A stretch of 7,587 bases of DNA from Collinsella sp. (GCA_022728415.1 JAIJJM010000094.1:1-7587); one strand, 5' to 3'; positions 1 through 6,971 are shown, counted from the first letter of the stretch. Notes: generated by a model not told the origin, from the sequence alone. Numbers and translations: made by a program.

Positions 1-344
1 CAGCCGCGGCCCAGCCATTCGGCCACCTGCGCCCACAGGCGGTCGTGCGACAGCCGGTAGGGCTTTCGTGGCTTGGATCTCCTGCGGTCGGCCTTGCGCC
101 GCGCGGGCCCGGCCATGTAGTAGCGGCCGGTCCATGGCCCCGCCTTCGGTCTTTTCGGCCGGTACGGGCGGTACGACTCGTTCTCGTTGGACGGGAACCA
201 TGTGTTGCGCTTGATCTCCCGGCTGATGCTGGACGGGCTGCGGCCCGGCATCGCGCCGATCCCGCGTATGCCGGCGCCGTTGCCTACCTCGATCTGGATG
301 ACCTGGCGTTCCTCTTCCGACAGGTGCGAATATACTTCTCCCAT
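1..344 (-). CDS. IS30-family transposase, N-terminal part (cut by window edge)
   Basis: This is the first ~114 codons of a transposase that cuts and joins the ends of its own insertion sequence. The minus-strand translation begins MGEVYSHLSEEERQVIQIE and continues with GRSPSSISREIKRN. This is the N-terminal helix-turn-helix pattern of IS30-family transposases, which recognises the terminal repeats. A basic stretch rich in R and K follows (KADRRRSKPRKPYRLSHDRL), then WAQVAEWLGRG. The catalytic DDE core lies outside the window. The ATG at 344-342 is chosen because an AAGGGA Shine-Dalgarno-like sequence lies about 10 bases upstream. No stop occurs in the visible part, so nothing shows that it is broken. 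GC-rich codon use matches a bifidobacterial origin. The family call is strong; the exact IS name is not attempted. Confidence 0.85.
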   Translation of the reverse strand, partial: MGEVYSHLSEEERQVIQIEVGNGAGIRGIGAMPGRSPSSISREIKRNTWFPSNENESYRPYRPKRPKAGPWTGRYYMAGPARRKADRRRSKPRKPYRLSHDRLWAQVAEWLGRG

Positions 345-391
345 AGGTGCGACATCCCTTCGGACTGGTTTTCTAGGCAATTTCCAATCTA

Positions 392-418
392 ACGGGTGTT
401 GCACTTTCATTTAGACAA
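392..418. repeat. Probable terminal inverted repeat of the IS30-family element
   Basis: Just outside the transposase start lies GTGTTGCACTTTCATTTAGA followed by CAACGGG. Its form and distance (about 50-75 bases from the start codon) fit an IS30-family end. The partner end lies outside the window, so neither the exact boundary nor the target duplication can be fixed. Sequence right of about 418 has no IS character. Confidence 0.4.
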
Positions 419-487
419 CGGGTAAAAGAGAGAAAGTATCAATAATACAGTCGAAAACATCGTCTGTGATTTAGAGGGGATACGCTC

Positions 488-559
488 ATGCGAGCCGTTC
501 CTTCCTGTTTGGGGCAGTTGAAGGCGTCCTCCGTGGTTGGAGAGGAAGAAGATAGCTGA
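488..559 (+). CDS. Possible 23-codon mini-ORF before the MFS remnant
   Basis: An ATG sits 8 bases behind a good AGAGGGG ribosome-binding sequence, but the reading frame closes after 23 codons (starts MRAVPSCLGQLK, ends GEEEDS). I do not recognise it. It could be a leader peptide for the transporter gene that starts at 605, the truncated front of a lost gene next to the IS insertion, or chance. Nothing else in 419-604 looks coding on either strand. Confidence 0.15.
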   Translation: MRAVPSCLGQLKASSVVGEEEDS

Positions 560-575
560 TAAGACGGCACAAGAG

Positions 576-589
576 CATGCAAATGCATG
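576..589. promoter_or_regulatory. 14-bp palindrome upstream of MFS start; candidate operator
   Basis: CATGCA-AA-TGCATG is a perfect inverted repeat with a 2-base centre. It ends directly before the GAGAGGA ribosome-binding sequence (591-597) of the transporter pseudogene at 605. Short palindromes in this position are typical operators of TetR-, MarR- or LacI-type repressors that often control drug exporters, but no such regulator is in the window. The role is inferred from position and symmetry only. Confidence 0.3.
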
Positions 590-604
590 AGAGAGGATTC
601 GCTG

Positions 605-1514
605 ATGGCAGAGGATGACGGTACGACGAAGCCAGTGTCGTTATAGAGGGGCACGGATTACGGCCAATGGTTAGTGGCGGACACATGCACATCGCTGTCA
701 AACAGCATCCAGGACTTCAGCCTGCCGATCATCGCGCAGTCGATCACTGGATCGCCGGCTCTGGCCACACTTATTGATTCTGTCATCGGGTTCGTTCGTG
801 GTGCGCTGGAGCTACCGGGCGGTCTGCTCCAGGACAGCGTGGATCGGCGTAGGCTCATGACAATCTTCGGCACCACGGGGTTCGTTATCTTCCTGACCGC
901 TGCTGCATGTGCGCACGTGGGCGTACTGGGATACGCGGCGCTGGTCGTTGTCGCTGTGCTGTTGGGCATCCGCGGAGGCCTGCTTGGGGGCACCTCCAAC
1001 ACGATGCTCAGGGGTATTGTCCCCGACGAGTTGCTACCCAAGGCGATGGGTCTCAATTCCGGGCGTGACGCGGCGACCGACTTGGCCGGCGCTCCCATCG
1101 GCGGCGCTCATGAGCTCGTCGGTGTCGGTCGGGGTGCTGGTCGGATCTCTGATTGCCTCCCTCGTCGTGCAGCATGTACCAGGCGGCATCGTGGTGGTGG
1201 CCTTCTACCTGCTCATGGCCGCGGGGTCGCTGGGCGCGGCGTTTGCCAGTCAAACTGTTGTGCGTATGGCGTTTCTGTTCGCGTCCTTACTTGTCTTCCC
1301 GGCAGGCAACGCTGTGGTCGGCGGCTTCCAGACGCTGCTGGTTAACAAGGAGAATCTGGGGAAGGTCTCTGCCGGCATGGGTGTCATTGGTATGGCCGTC
1401 GGCCCTGTGGTCAGCGCACTGGCCGGGCTCGGTAGTGAACGGCTCGGTTACACGGCGATCTCGTTCATTCTCACTGCTTCGATTGCAGTGCTGGCGTTGT
1501 CGGCATTGCGTTAA
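605..1514 (+). pseudogene. MFS multidrug-type efflux transporter, decayed (in-frame stop, internal deletion and frame change)
   Basis: This is a remnant of a major facilitator superfamily exporter of the plasma membrane. The original start is probably ATG 605, behind GAGAGGA (591-597). It reads MAEDDGTTKPVSL and then hits an in-frame TAG at 644-646. The same frame goes on with DYGQWLVADTCTSLSNSIQ, a typical first membrane helix, then the loop 2-3 motif DSVDRRRLM (MFS motif A-like) and GRDAATDLAGAPIGG. Near 1102-1112 the reading frame changes by +1. It resumes as LMSSSVSVGVLVGSLIASLV, which belongs near the seventh to eighth helix in relatives, and continues to ERLGYTAISFIL and a TAA at 1512-1514. 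About 300 residues remain of the usual ~400-420, so roughly 100 residues around helices 5-7 are missing. A GTG at 674 could restart translation behind the TAG, but not past the frame change. A functional transporter is very unlikely. Codon use is GC-rich and host-like. Confidence 0.75.
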
Positions 1515-1799
1515 GGGGATTGATTACGCTGCCCAGACCTGACCAGTGGCAACAGCACATCAAACGTTGTGGCCTGACCACGTTTTGAATTCACGCTTCG
1601 TATTCTCACCCATCGGCGCATAAAATCAAACGAGGTGACGACATCTCCTAAGCCTGGAGGATTCGGGAGGTGGCTATCTATGGATATTTCAGGACGCAGC
1701 ATGGCAGGACCGCAGATTTGTATCCAAGGCGAGTACTGCATCGCAGGGTCAAAGACAGCGTGACATCGAGCCTGAACTTGACCGGTTTGACGGCAATGA
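1515..1799. other. Intergenic region without a recognisable gene
   Basis: I find no recognisable gene here. A 27-codon ORF starts at ATG 1680 behind a good GGGAGG (1665-1670) and stops at 1761-1763, but its product (MDISGRSMAGPQICIQGEYC...) is unfamiliar. The overlapping frame that ends at TGA 1801-1803 gives a more protein-like tail (WIFQDAAWQDRRFV..., ending ELDRFDGND). It could be the last part of a broken gene. An octamer CCTGACCA occurs twice, near 1536-1543 and 1571-1578, the second inside a weak GTGG/CCAC hairpin. This stretch probably holds the join between the GC-rich host-like part and the Firmicutes-like operon, but I cannot place the join. Confidence 0.3.
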
Positions 1800-2093
1800 T
1801 TGAGCTCAGCTGTTCATGCTCACAGTTCACATCAGGTATCACTTCAGCATTGTCTCGAACGCGTCAATGTGATTGCCGAGCAGGGATGCGATGGCGCATT
1901 GGTCATGGCGGATAAGGTGGCAGATCAGGCAGCCCAAGCAAGCCGGATTGCCCGTTACAAACTGATCGGAAATACCGAAGGATATTTTCCCTCTGACTTG
2001 GCGCGCATCACGATGTTTTTCCAGTGGGAGGATTCACGCACATTGTACGGTTTGCAGGTGATTGATATTGTTCGAGCAAAAGAACTACAGTAG
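1800..2093 (+). pseudogene. Orphan coding fragment, 3' end of an unrecognised gene
   Basis: This open frame ends at TAG 2091-2093. Its second half looks like genuine protein: QAAQASRIARYKLIGNTEGY, then PSDLARITMFFQWEDSRTLY and GLQVIDIVRAKELQ. The composition is balanced and the codon use intermediate between the GC-rich flank and the operon behind it. No convincing start exists. TTG 1800 has no Shine-Dalgarno sequence, and ATG 1905 (62 codons) has none either, so I read it as the C-terminal remnant of a longer gene. I do not recognise the family. It lies in the same orientation, 18 bases before the operon, and may be a leftover of the parent mobile element. Confidence 0.4.
2043..2071 (+). promoter_or_regulatory. 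Weak candidate promoter for the HTH-two-component-ABC operon
   Basis: TTGTAC (2043-2048) and TATTGT (2066-2071) are separated by exactly 17 bases and lie about 40 bases before the first operon gene. The hexamers match the sigma-70 consensus at only 3 and 4 of 6 positions, and the site lies inside the end of the preceding coding fragment. No better candidate is visible in the 100 bases before 2112. An activated promoter with weak hexamers would fit autoregulation by the response regulator, but that is inference. Confidence 0.2.
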
Positions 2094-2111
2094 AACAGAT
2101 GGAGGTGCGCT

Positions 2112-2306
2112 ATGAATTATATGACTTTGAAAGAGGCAAGTGAGAAATGGGGTGTAACGCCTCGACGGGTAAACTACTATTGCGCCGGTGGCCGTATTCC
2201 CGGCGCTGTGAAGATGGCCGGCGTCTGGCTGGTTCCCAAAGATGCAGAAAAACCGTTGGATAAACGATGTAAAGCAGATAAATCTATGGGTGGTGATAAT
2301 ACATGA
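2112..2306 (+). CDS. Small helix-turn-helix DNA-binding protein (excisionase/MerR-like fold)
   Basis: This 64-residue protein starts MNYMTLKEASEKWGVTPRRV, followed by NYYCAGGRIPGAVKMAGVWL and VPKDAEKP. The pattern of a short helix, a turn, a recognition helix with RRV, a GRIPGA wing and a W-L-VP strand is that of the HTH_17/excisionase-like winged-helix family found in many small proteins of Firmicutes mobile elements. It should bind DNA. Its target is unknown: an attachment site (Xis role) or this operon's own promoter are the obvious options. GGAGG at 2101-2105 lies 6 bases before the ATG and is an excellent ribosome-binding site. Its TGA (2304-2306) overlaps the ATG of the response regulator at 2303, so the two are translationally coupled. 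It is complete; the acidic/basic tail after residue 50 looks unstructured. Confidence 0.8.
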   Translation: MNYMTLKEASEKWGVTPRRVNYYCAGGRIPGAVKMAGVWLVPKDAEKPLDKRCKADKSMGGDNT

Positions 2307-2989
2307 AACGAATCTTCTATGTCGAAGATGATTTGAGCTTGATCAATGGATTATCCTTTGCAATTAAGAAACAGGGATATGAGATTGATATTGCCCGGAC
2401 AAGTTCAGAAGCGGAAAATCTGTGGATGAATGGGAAATATGATTTAGTTATATTGGATGTATCTCTGCCAGATGGTTCCGGCTGTGATTTATGTAAGAAG
2501 ATTCGTCAGAATTCAAAGGTGCCGATTATCTTTCTGACCGCAGCAGATGAAGAGACGGATATCATTATGGGCCTTGACATAGGAGGCGACGATTATATTA
2601 CAAAGCCTTTCAAATTGGCGGTATTTCTGTCAAGGGTCAATGCTCTGCTTCGCAGAAGTGAGAACTTCAATCAGACTGATACAGAATTGAGTTCAAATGG
2701 AATAAGAATACAACTACTAGAGCATGAAGTTTACAAAGATGATGTTCTGATCGACTTGACGGCCAGTGAATATAAATTGCTGTGTCTGTTTATGGAGAAC
2801 CCAAACATTGTCCTGTCATCGGAGCAAATTCTGAGCAGGCTTTGGGATTGTGAGGAAGACTATATTGACAACAGCACCCTGACGGTATATATCCGAAGAT
2901 TACGCATAAAAATTGAGGATGATCCCGGCAATCCACAGAAGATCGTCACTGTTCGGCGTTTTGGTTACAAATGGAATAAGACGGAATGA
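2303..2989 (+). CDS. OmpR/VanR-type two-component response regulator
   Basis: This 228-residue regulator is of normal length for the OmpR family. The receiver domain (about 1-120) shows the acidic pocket VEDD (8-10), the phospho-acceptor Asp52 in LVILDVSLPDG, Thr79 in FLTAADE and Lys101 in DYITKPF, so all residues needed for phosphorylation are present. The C-terminal winged-helix domain (about 128-226) has LTASEYKLLCLFMENP, the recognition-helix region STLTVYIRRLRIKI and the terminal VRRFGYKW. When phosphorylated by the kinase encoded next, it should bind direct repeats near a promoter, most simply the operon's own. The start overlaps the stop of the HTH gene (ATGA) and its TGA (2987-2989) runs into the kinase gene. 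Codon use is clearly AT-richer than the flanks, which points to a Firmicutes source. VanR similarity is at the family level only; no vancomycin genes are present. Confidence 0.95.
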   Translation: MKRIFYVEDDLSLINGLSFAIKKQGYEIDIARTSSEAENLWMNGKYDLVILDVSLPDGSGCDLCKKIRQNSKVPIIFLTAADEETDIIMGLDIGGDDYITKPFKLAVFLSRVNALLRRSENFNQTDTELSSNGIRIQLLEHEVYKDDVLIDLTASEYKLLCLFMENPNIVLSSEQILSRLWDCEEDYIDNSTLTVYIRRLRIKIEDDPGNPQKIVTVRRFGYKWNKTE

Positions 2990-2997
2990 GGTGTGCT

Positions 2998-4035
2998 ATG
3001 CGAATACTGGCAAACCGAAAAATCAAACAGCTTTTCATCTGTATCCTGTTGATTGTCGTTGGTTTCTCGTCATTCTCCGTTGCTGCGGTCAGTCTGCAAT
3101 GGAAGTTTGCAGCACTGTATGTATTGGTGTCTGCAATTTGCATGGGAGCTTTGATCTTTATCTCTTTGTATTTCTATTTTAGAAAGCAGGAGCAGATCAT
3201 GGAAAACGCCGTGACGCAGATACGGAGATATATTTCCGGCAATCACGATGCACGGATCGACTGTAATGACGAGGGCGAATTATATCGGTTGTTCCATGAA
3301 GTAAATGCTTTGGTCGCAATCTTAAATGCTCATGCAGAGAATGAGGGAAACGCAAAGATTTTCTTGAAAGACACCATATCGAACATATCCCACCAATTAA
3401 AGATGCCTCTTGCAGCTCTGAATATATACAATGGACTTCTGCAAGAAGAAACTGCTAGTTCTCCGGCGATTAAGGAATTTACTGATCTTTCTGAACAAGA
3501 ACTTGACCGAATAGAAATCCTTGTCCAAAATCTTCTCACAATTACGAAGTTGGATGCCGGGACGATTGTTCTGAGAAAAAGCGAACACTATGTTGATGAT
3601 ATGATGGCGCAAATCCAAAGGCGATTTGCATTTCAGGCGCAGCAGCGGGAAATAAATTTGAATTTTGCTGGACAAGATACTGTCATGCTGATCTGTGACG
3701 CGCATTGGTTTATGGAGGCAATCGGCAACATCATAAAAAATGCTCTGGATCATACGAAAGCAGGAAGTACCATTCAAGTTTCGTGGCGTGAGTTTACATC
3801 AATGGTGCAGGTCGTAGTAAAAGATGATGGAAGTGGTATCCACCCGGAAGATCTTCCCCATATCTTCAAGCGGTTTTACCGCAGCCGTTTTTCAAAAGAC
3901 ACACAGGGTGTTGGCTTGGGGCTTCCGCTTGCAGAAGCGATTATTGAAGCCCACAGCGGAACAATAGAAGTAGACAGCGAATTGGGCGTAGGAACGACGT
4001 TCACGATCAATTTTCTGATTCCTACAAAATTGTAG
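2998..4035 (+). CDS. Membrane sensor histidine kinase with minimal extracellular loop (intramembrane-sensing type)
   Basis: This 345-residue kinase should autophosphorylate and pass phosphate to the adjacent regulator. Two membrane helices (about 12-32 and 38-61) are separated by only a few residues (SLQWKF), so no extracellular sensor domain exists. A short linker leads to the phospho-acceptor His132 in ISHQLKMPL. The ATP-binding domain has the N box NIIKNALDH (244-252), the G1 box DDGSGI (276-281), the F box IFKRFYR (289-295) and the G2 box GVGLGLPLAEAI (from 304). All catalytic boxes look intact. ATG 2998 is preferred because GAGG (2988-2991) lies 6 bases upstream. An ATG at 2986 overlapping the regulator stop would add four residues but has a poor ribosome-binding site. 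Kinases of this build usually sense through a partner ABC transporter, as in BceRS-BceAB, and such a transporter is encoded directly downstream. Confidence 0.93.
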   Translation: MRILANRKIKQLFICILLIVVGFSSFSVAAVSLQWKFAALYVLVSAICMGALIFISLYFYFRKQEQIMENAVTQIRRYISGNHDARIDCNDEGELYRLFHEVNALVAILNAHAENEGNAKIFLKDTISNISHQLKMPLAALNIYNGLLQEETASSPAIKEFTDLSEQELDRIEILVQNLLTITKLDAGTIVLRKSEHYVDDMMAQIQRRFAFQAQQREINLNFAGQDTVMLICDAHWFMEAIGNIIKNALDHTKAGSTIQVSWREFTSMVQVVVKDDGSGIHPEDLPHIFKRFYRSRFSKDTQGVGLGLPLAEAIIEAHSGTIEVDSELGVGTTFTINFLIPTKL

Positions 4036-4070
4036 GGTGAGTGTCATCTTGCAGTAGGATTCGTATGGTA

Positions 4071-4097
4071 CTTTTTCTATGCCAAAATAGAAAGAGG
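4071..4097 (+). promoter_or_regulatory. Hairpin covering the ribosome-binding site of the ABC ATPase gene
   Basis: CTTTTTCTAT (4071-4080) can pair with ATAGAAAGAG (4087-4096) as a 10-base-pair stem with one G-U pair and a 6-base loop. The 3' arm contains most of AAAGAGG (4091-4097), the ribosome-binding sequence of the gene starting at 4108. In the mRNA this could hold ABC transporter translation below that of the sensor genes, or act as a processing site. The 72-base gap is also the only non-overlapping junction in the operon. The stem is AT-rich, so its stability is moderate. Confidence 0.35.
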
Positions 4098-4107
4098 TAT
4101 TAGAACA

Positions 4108-4791
4108 ATGAACTTATTAGAGGTGCAAAACCTATCAAAAACCTACGGAAACGGCGAGGCCACTGTCCATGCCTTAAAAGGTGCAACCTTTTCTGTTCCG
4201 AAAGGTGAATTTGTTGCCATAGTTGGTGAATCTGGTTCCGGCAAGAGCACGTTGCTGAACATGATCGGCGCATTGGATACTCCGACTTCCGGCAAGGTGT
4301 TTATTGACGGCAAAGACATTTTCTCTATGAAAGACCGCAACTTGACGGTATTTCGTCGTAGAAATATTGGCTTCATTTTTCAGAGCTTCAACCTGATCCC
4401 GGAGCTGACGGTAGAACAGAATATCATTTTCCCGGTGCTGCTGGATTACCAAGAACCCAATAAAAAGTATCTGGAAGAATTGCTGGCGGTACTGAACCTG
4501 ACCGCACGGAGGAACCATCTTCCCAGCCAACTTTCTGGCGGCCAGCAGCAGCGTGTCGCTATTGGACGCGCCTTGATTACACGTCCCTCTCTGATCTTGG
4601 CAGACGAGCCTACCGGCAATCTGGATACGCAGAACACAAGCGAAGTCATTGCGCTGCTGAAAGAAGCATCCAGAAAATATGAGCAGACCATTGTTATGAT
4701 TACACATAGCAGAAGCATCGCCCAGACCGCAGACCATGTTTTAAGGGTATCCGATGGTGTACTGACGGATTTCGGGGGGTGTCGTGAATGA
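4108..4791 (+). CDS. ABC transporter ATP-binding protein (MacB/LolD/BceA-type)
   Basis: This 227-residue cytoplasmic ATPase drives the permease encoded next. The motifs are complete and in order: Walker [10 protein letters not shown] (40-48), Q-loop Gln92 in [11 protein letters not shown], signature [15 protein letters not shown] (142-156), Walker B LILADEP with catalytic Glu167, D-loop GNLD (170-173), and switch His200 in MITHS. The [15 protein letters not shown] segment and the overall length are typical of the MacB/LolD/BceA group, which pairs with FtsX-domain permeases and acts in lipoprotein release, peptide export or resistance to antimicrobial peptides. ATG 4108 follows AAAGAGG by 10 bases. 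The stop overlaps the permease start (ATGA, 4788-4791), which indicates coupled translation and a complex of the two products. The substrate cannot be read from the ATPase. Confidence 0.96.
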   Translation: MNLLEVQNLSKTYGNGEATVHALKGATFSVPKGEFVAIVGESGSGKSTLLNMIGALDTPTSGKVFIDGKDIFSMKDRNLTVFRRRNIGFIFQSFNLIPELTVEQNIIFPVLLDYQEPNKKYLEELLAVLNLTARRNHLPSQLSGGQQQRVAIGRALITRPSLILADEPTGNLDTQNTSEVIALLKEASRKYEQTIVMITHSRSIAQTADHVLRVSDGVLTDFGGCRE

Positions 4792-6596
4792 AAAGCTATC
4801 TTAGTCTCATTCCCATCTCCGCTAAAGTCCACCGCCGTCAAAATCGTATGACGCTGCTTTGCATTGTGTTTGCTGTGTTTATGGTAACAGCAGTATTCAG
4901 TATGGCAGAAATGGGTTTCCGGATGGAACAGGCCCGATTGGTTGGTAAGCATGGAAGTTTCTCTATTGGCGACTTGCTCGGCAGTTCCATGGGGCAAACC
5001 CTTCTTTCTGTCGCGGTTGTTCTGTTCCTGCTGATTTTGATTGCGGGCGTTCTGATGATTTCCAGCAGTATGAACAGCAGCGTTGCACAGAGAATCCAAT
5101 TTTTCGGAATGATGCGCTGCATTGGTATGAGTAAGCAGCAGATTATCCGCTTTGTCCGCTTGGAGGCATTGAACTGGTGCAAAACAGCTATCCCTATCGG
5201 TCTTGTTTCAGGGGTTGTTGCTACATGGGGACTTTGCGCGGTACTGCGTTTTGTAGTCAAAGAAGAATTTTCTGATATACCCCTCTTTGGCATTAGTATC
5301 TTTGGCATTGCTGGCGGTATCTTTGTGGGACTGATTACTGTACTGATTGCCGCAAATGCTCCGGCAAAACATGCTGCGAAGGTATCTCCCATCACGGCGG
5401 TGTCTGGAAATGCAGGTCACGAAAAGACAATGCGTCATTCGCCGTATGCAGGCTTCGGAAAGATTGAATTCCTTCTTGGTGTCAGGCATGCAATCTCCGG
5501 GAAGAAAAATTTATTCCTGATGACAGGTTCTTTTGCACTTAGCATCATCCTGTTTTTGAGCTTCTCTGTTATGGTCAATTTTGTGGATTGCCTGATTCCT
5601 CAGTCGGCTGCCACATCAGATATAGATATTGCAAGTGCTGGTGGTAATACGATCCCTCGGGAACTGCTTACATCCATCCGCGGAATGGATGGAGTGAAGG
5701 AAGTTTACGGGCGGCGTAATGTGTCTGATGTTTCTGCCAAACTAAACGACGACGCCAACTTCTCTGTCACGGTCGATCTGATTTCTTATGACGATTTTGA
5801 TTTACAATGTCTGAAAGAAGACAGTGCTTTGAAAAGGGGAAGTGATCTGTCCAAAGTTTCTGGGGACAGCAATTTTGTTTTGGCAACATCCGATCAGGAC
5901 AGCACATGGAAAATCGGTGACACTGTTCAGATTGGGGATAAAACCCTTACCATAGCTGGACTGTTAAAGAACGACCCATTCAGTGAGAATGGATTGACAA
6001 ATGGGAAGCTCACATTGATTACCTCTGATGAGACATTTGTCCGTTTGACAGGAGAGGAAGGTTATTCTCTTGTGCAGATACAGACAACGGGAGATGTTAC
6101 GGACGAGAATGTTCAGGCAATCCAGAATTCCGTAGATCAAACATATAGCTTCCGAGATAAACGCGACGAACGCACTACGGGAACTTATATGGCTTTTGTT
6201 TTCTGTGTTTATGCATTTCTGGCAATAATTGCACTGGTAACAGTAATGAACATTGTCAATAGCATTTCCATGAGTGTGTCTGCCAGAATGAAGCAGTACG
6301 GGGCTATGCGGGCAGTGGGAATGGATGAACGGCAGATGGCAAAAATGATTGCTTGTGAAGCATTCACTTATGCTGTTCTGGGGTGTGTTGCTGGTTGTGC
6401 TATTGGCTTGCCGCTTAGCAAATCGCTGTATGATTTCCTTATTGCGGAGCATTTTCCATCTGCTGTATGGCAGTTCCCAACTACCTCTTTGGGCGTTATT
6501 CTTCTGTTCGTCTCGATTGCGGCAATCGCAGCTGTATATACTCCGGCAAAGCGAATTCGCAATATGTCGATTACTGCAACCATCAATGAATTATAG
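4788..6596 (+). CDS. ABC transporter permease with two FtsX domains and a large extracellular domain
   Basis: This 602-residue membrane protein is the transport partner of the preceding ATPase. I count about eight hydrophobic helices, near residues 23-43, 71-95, 132-155, 170-190, 243-267, 467-492, 527-548 and 567-589. The two halves carry matching FtsX cytoplasmic signatures, [15 protein letters not shown] (around 105-119) and [15 protein letters not shown] (around 504-518). Between helices 5 and 6 lies a ~200-residue hydrophilic region rich in Asp, Ser and Thr (about 268-466), predicted to be outside the cell. A big external domain in this place resembles BceB-type permeases of peptide-antibiotic sensing and resistance, although BceB has ten helices, so this is a relative in layout rather than a clear BceB. 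Inferred role: substrate capture and signalling to the short-loop kinase. The gene is intact and ends just before a strong hairpin. Confidence 0.93.
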   Translation: MKSYLSLIPISAKVHRRQNRMTLLCIVFAVFMVTAVFSMAEMGFRMEQARLVGKHGSFSIGDLLGSSMGQTLLSVAVVLFLLILIAGVLMISSSMNSSVAQRIQFFGMMRCIGMSKQQIIRFVRLEALNWCKTAIPIGLVSGVVATWGLCAVLRFVVKEEFSDIPLFGISIFGIAGGIFVGLITVLIAANAPAKHAAKVSPITAVSGNAGHEKTMRHSPYAGFGKIEFLLGVRHAISGKKNLFLMTGSFALSIILFLSFSVMVNFVDCLIPQSAATSDIDIASAGGNTIPRELLTSIRGMDGVKEVYGRRNVSDVSAKLNDDANFSVTVDLISYDDFDLQCLKEDSALKRGSDLSKVSGDSNFVLATSDQDSTWKIGDTVQIGDKTLTIAGLLKNDPFSENGLTNGKLTLITSDETFVRLTGEEGYSLVQIQTTGDVTDENVQAIQNSVDQTYSFRDKRDERTTGTYMAFVFCVYAFLAIIALVTVMNIVNSISMSVSARMKQYGAMRAVGMDERQMAKMIACEAFTYAVLGCVAGCAIGLPLSKSLYDFLIAEHFPSAVWQFPTTSLGVILLFVSIAAIAAVYTPAKRIRNMSITATINEL

Positions 6597-6617
6597 TTTC
6601 ATACTTTGATTTGCCGG

Positions 6618-6643
6618 ACGACGGCAAAAGAAAAAGCCGTCGT
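6618..6643. terminator. Hairpin with A-rich loop behind the permease gene
   Basis: ACGACGGC (6618-6625) and GCCGTCGT (6636-6643) form an 8-base-pair stem around AAAAGAAAAA. It starts 22 bases after the permease stop. There is no T-run after the 3' arm, so on the plus strand it is a stabilising or pause hairpin rather than a textbook terminator. It may act with the next hairpin at 6675. Confidence 0.45.
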
Positions 6644-6674
6644 ACAGCAGCACTCTGAAACGCTTGTTTACCCT

Positions 6675-6705
6675 GCGGCGGCTTTTTAGAGCCGCCGCTT
6701 CTTCT
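6675..6705 (+). terminator. Rho-independent terminator of the operon
   Basis: GCGGCGGC (6675-6682) pairs with GCCGCCGC (6691-6698), 8 GC pairs around TTTTTAGA, and is followed by TTCTTCTT. This is a strong stem with a T-rich tail, about 80 bases after the permease stop and in the right orientation to end the operon transcript. Confidence 0.65.
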
Positions 6706-6742
6706 TGTCCGAAGGTTCATGACGACCTTACCCCTTGCAAAT

Positions 6743-6790
6743 TGGCATGGCGGCAATAGGAGGATGCCGCCATGCCAGTTTTACTTTTCC
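6743..6790 (+). terminator. 13-bp perfect hairpin with T-rich tail
   Basis: TGGCATGGCGGCA (6743-6755) and TGCCGCCATGCCA (6765-6777) are perfect reverse complements with a 9-base loop (ATAGGAGGA), followed by GTTTTACTTTTCC. It is the longest stem in the window and is terminator-like on the plus strand. The loop carries AGGAGG, a full Shine-Dalgarno match. It may be a second operon terminator or an attenuator for the gene at 7046. Confidence 0.6.
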
Positions 6791-6948
6791 GTATTCCTCA
6801 TAGTCTGCACCAGTTAAAAAAGCATGGCTCCGCCTCCGGGTTATTCCGGCTATGTATGCGGAATTTGTTGGAACCTTAACTATTATGTCATTTCATGCGT
6901 CCGAGTGGCCTTGTGCCGCCCGGGCGCTTTTGCGTTCTTATGGGGTAG

Positions 6949-6971
6949 CTTCGGGTCATGTTGGCCCGAAG
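6949..6971 (+). promoter_or_regulatory. Leader hairpin ahead of the sigma-like gene
   Basis: CTTCGGG (6949-6955) and CCCGAAG (6965-6971) form a 7-base-pair stem with a 9-base loop, about 75 bases before ATG 7046. There is no T-run behind it. A second hairpin follows at 7003-7036, so the two may form a structured 5' leader. Confidence 0.35.

Noticed and set aside
45..392. Plus-strand open frame of 115 codons across the left end
   Set aside because: It is the antisense shadow of the IS30-family transposase; the minus-strand translation has the recognised HTH motif and the plus-strand one has no family character.
1555..1590. Terminator behind the MFS pseudogene (GTGG/CCAC hairpin followed by TTTT)
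   Set aside because: Only 4 uninterrupted pairs; a longer stem needs a 3-base bulge, which is too weak to call.
2303..4035. VanRS vancomycin-resistance regulators
   Set aside because: The similarity is to the regulator and kinase families in general. No vanH/A/X-type ligase or peptidase genes are present, and the partner genes encode an ABC transporter.
4174..5395. Long minus-strand open frames opposite the ABC genes
   Set aside because: They are antisense to genes with full sets of catalytic motifs and show no motif of their own.
6675..6777. CRISPR-like repeats in the hairpin cluster
   Set aside because: The inverted repeats differ in sequence and spacing; no direct repeat recurs with regular spacers.
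6917..6926. CGCCCGGGCG 10-base palindrome as a protein-binding site
   Set aside because: A 10-base GC palindrome is expected by chance in such sequence, and it has no position relative to a start or promoter that would support a role.
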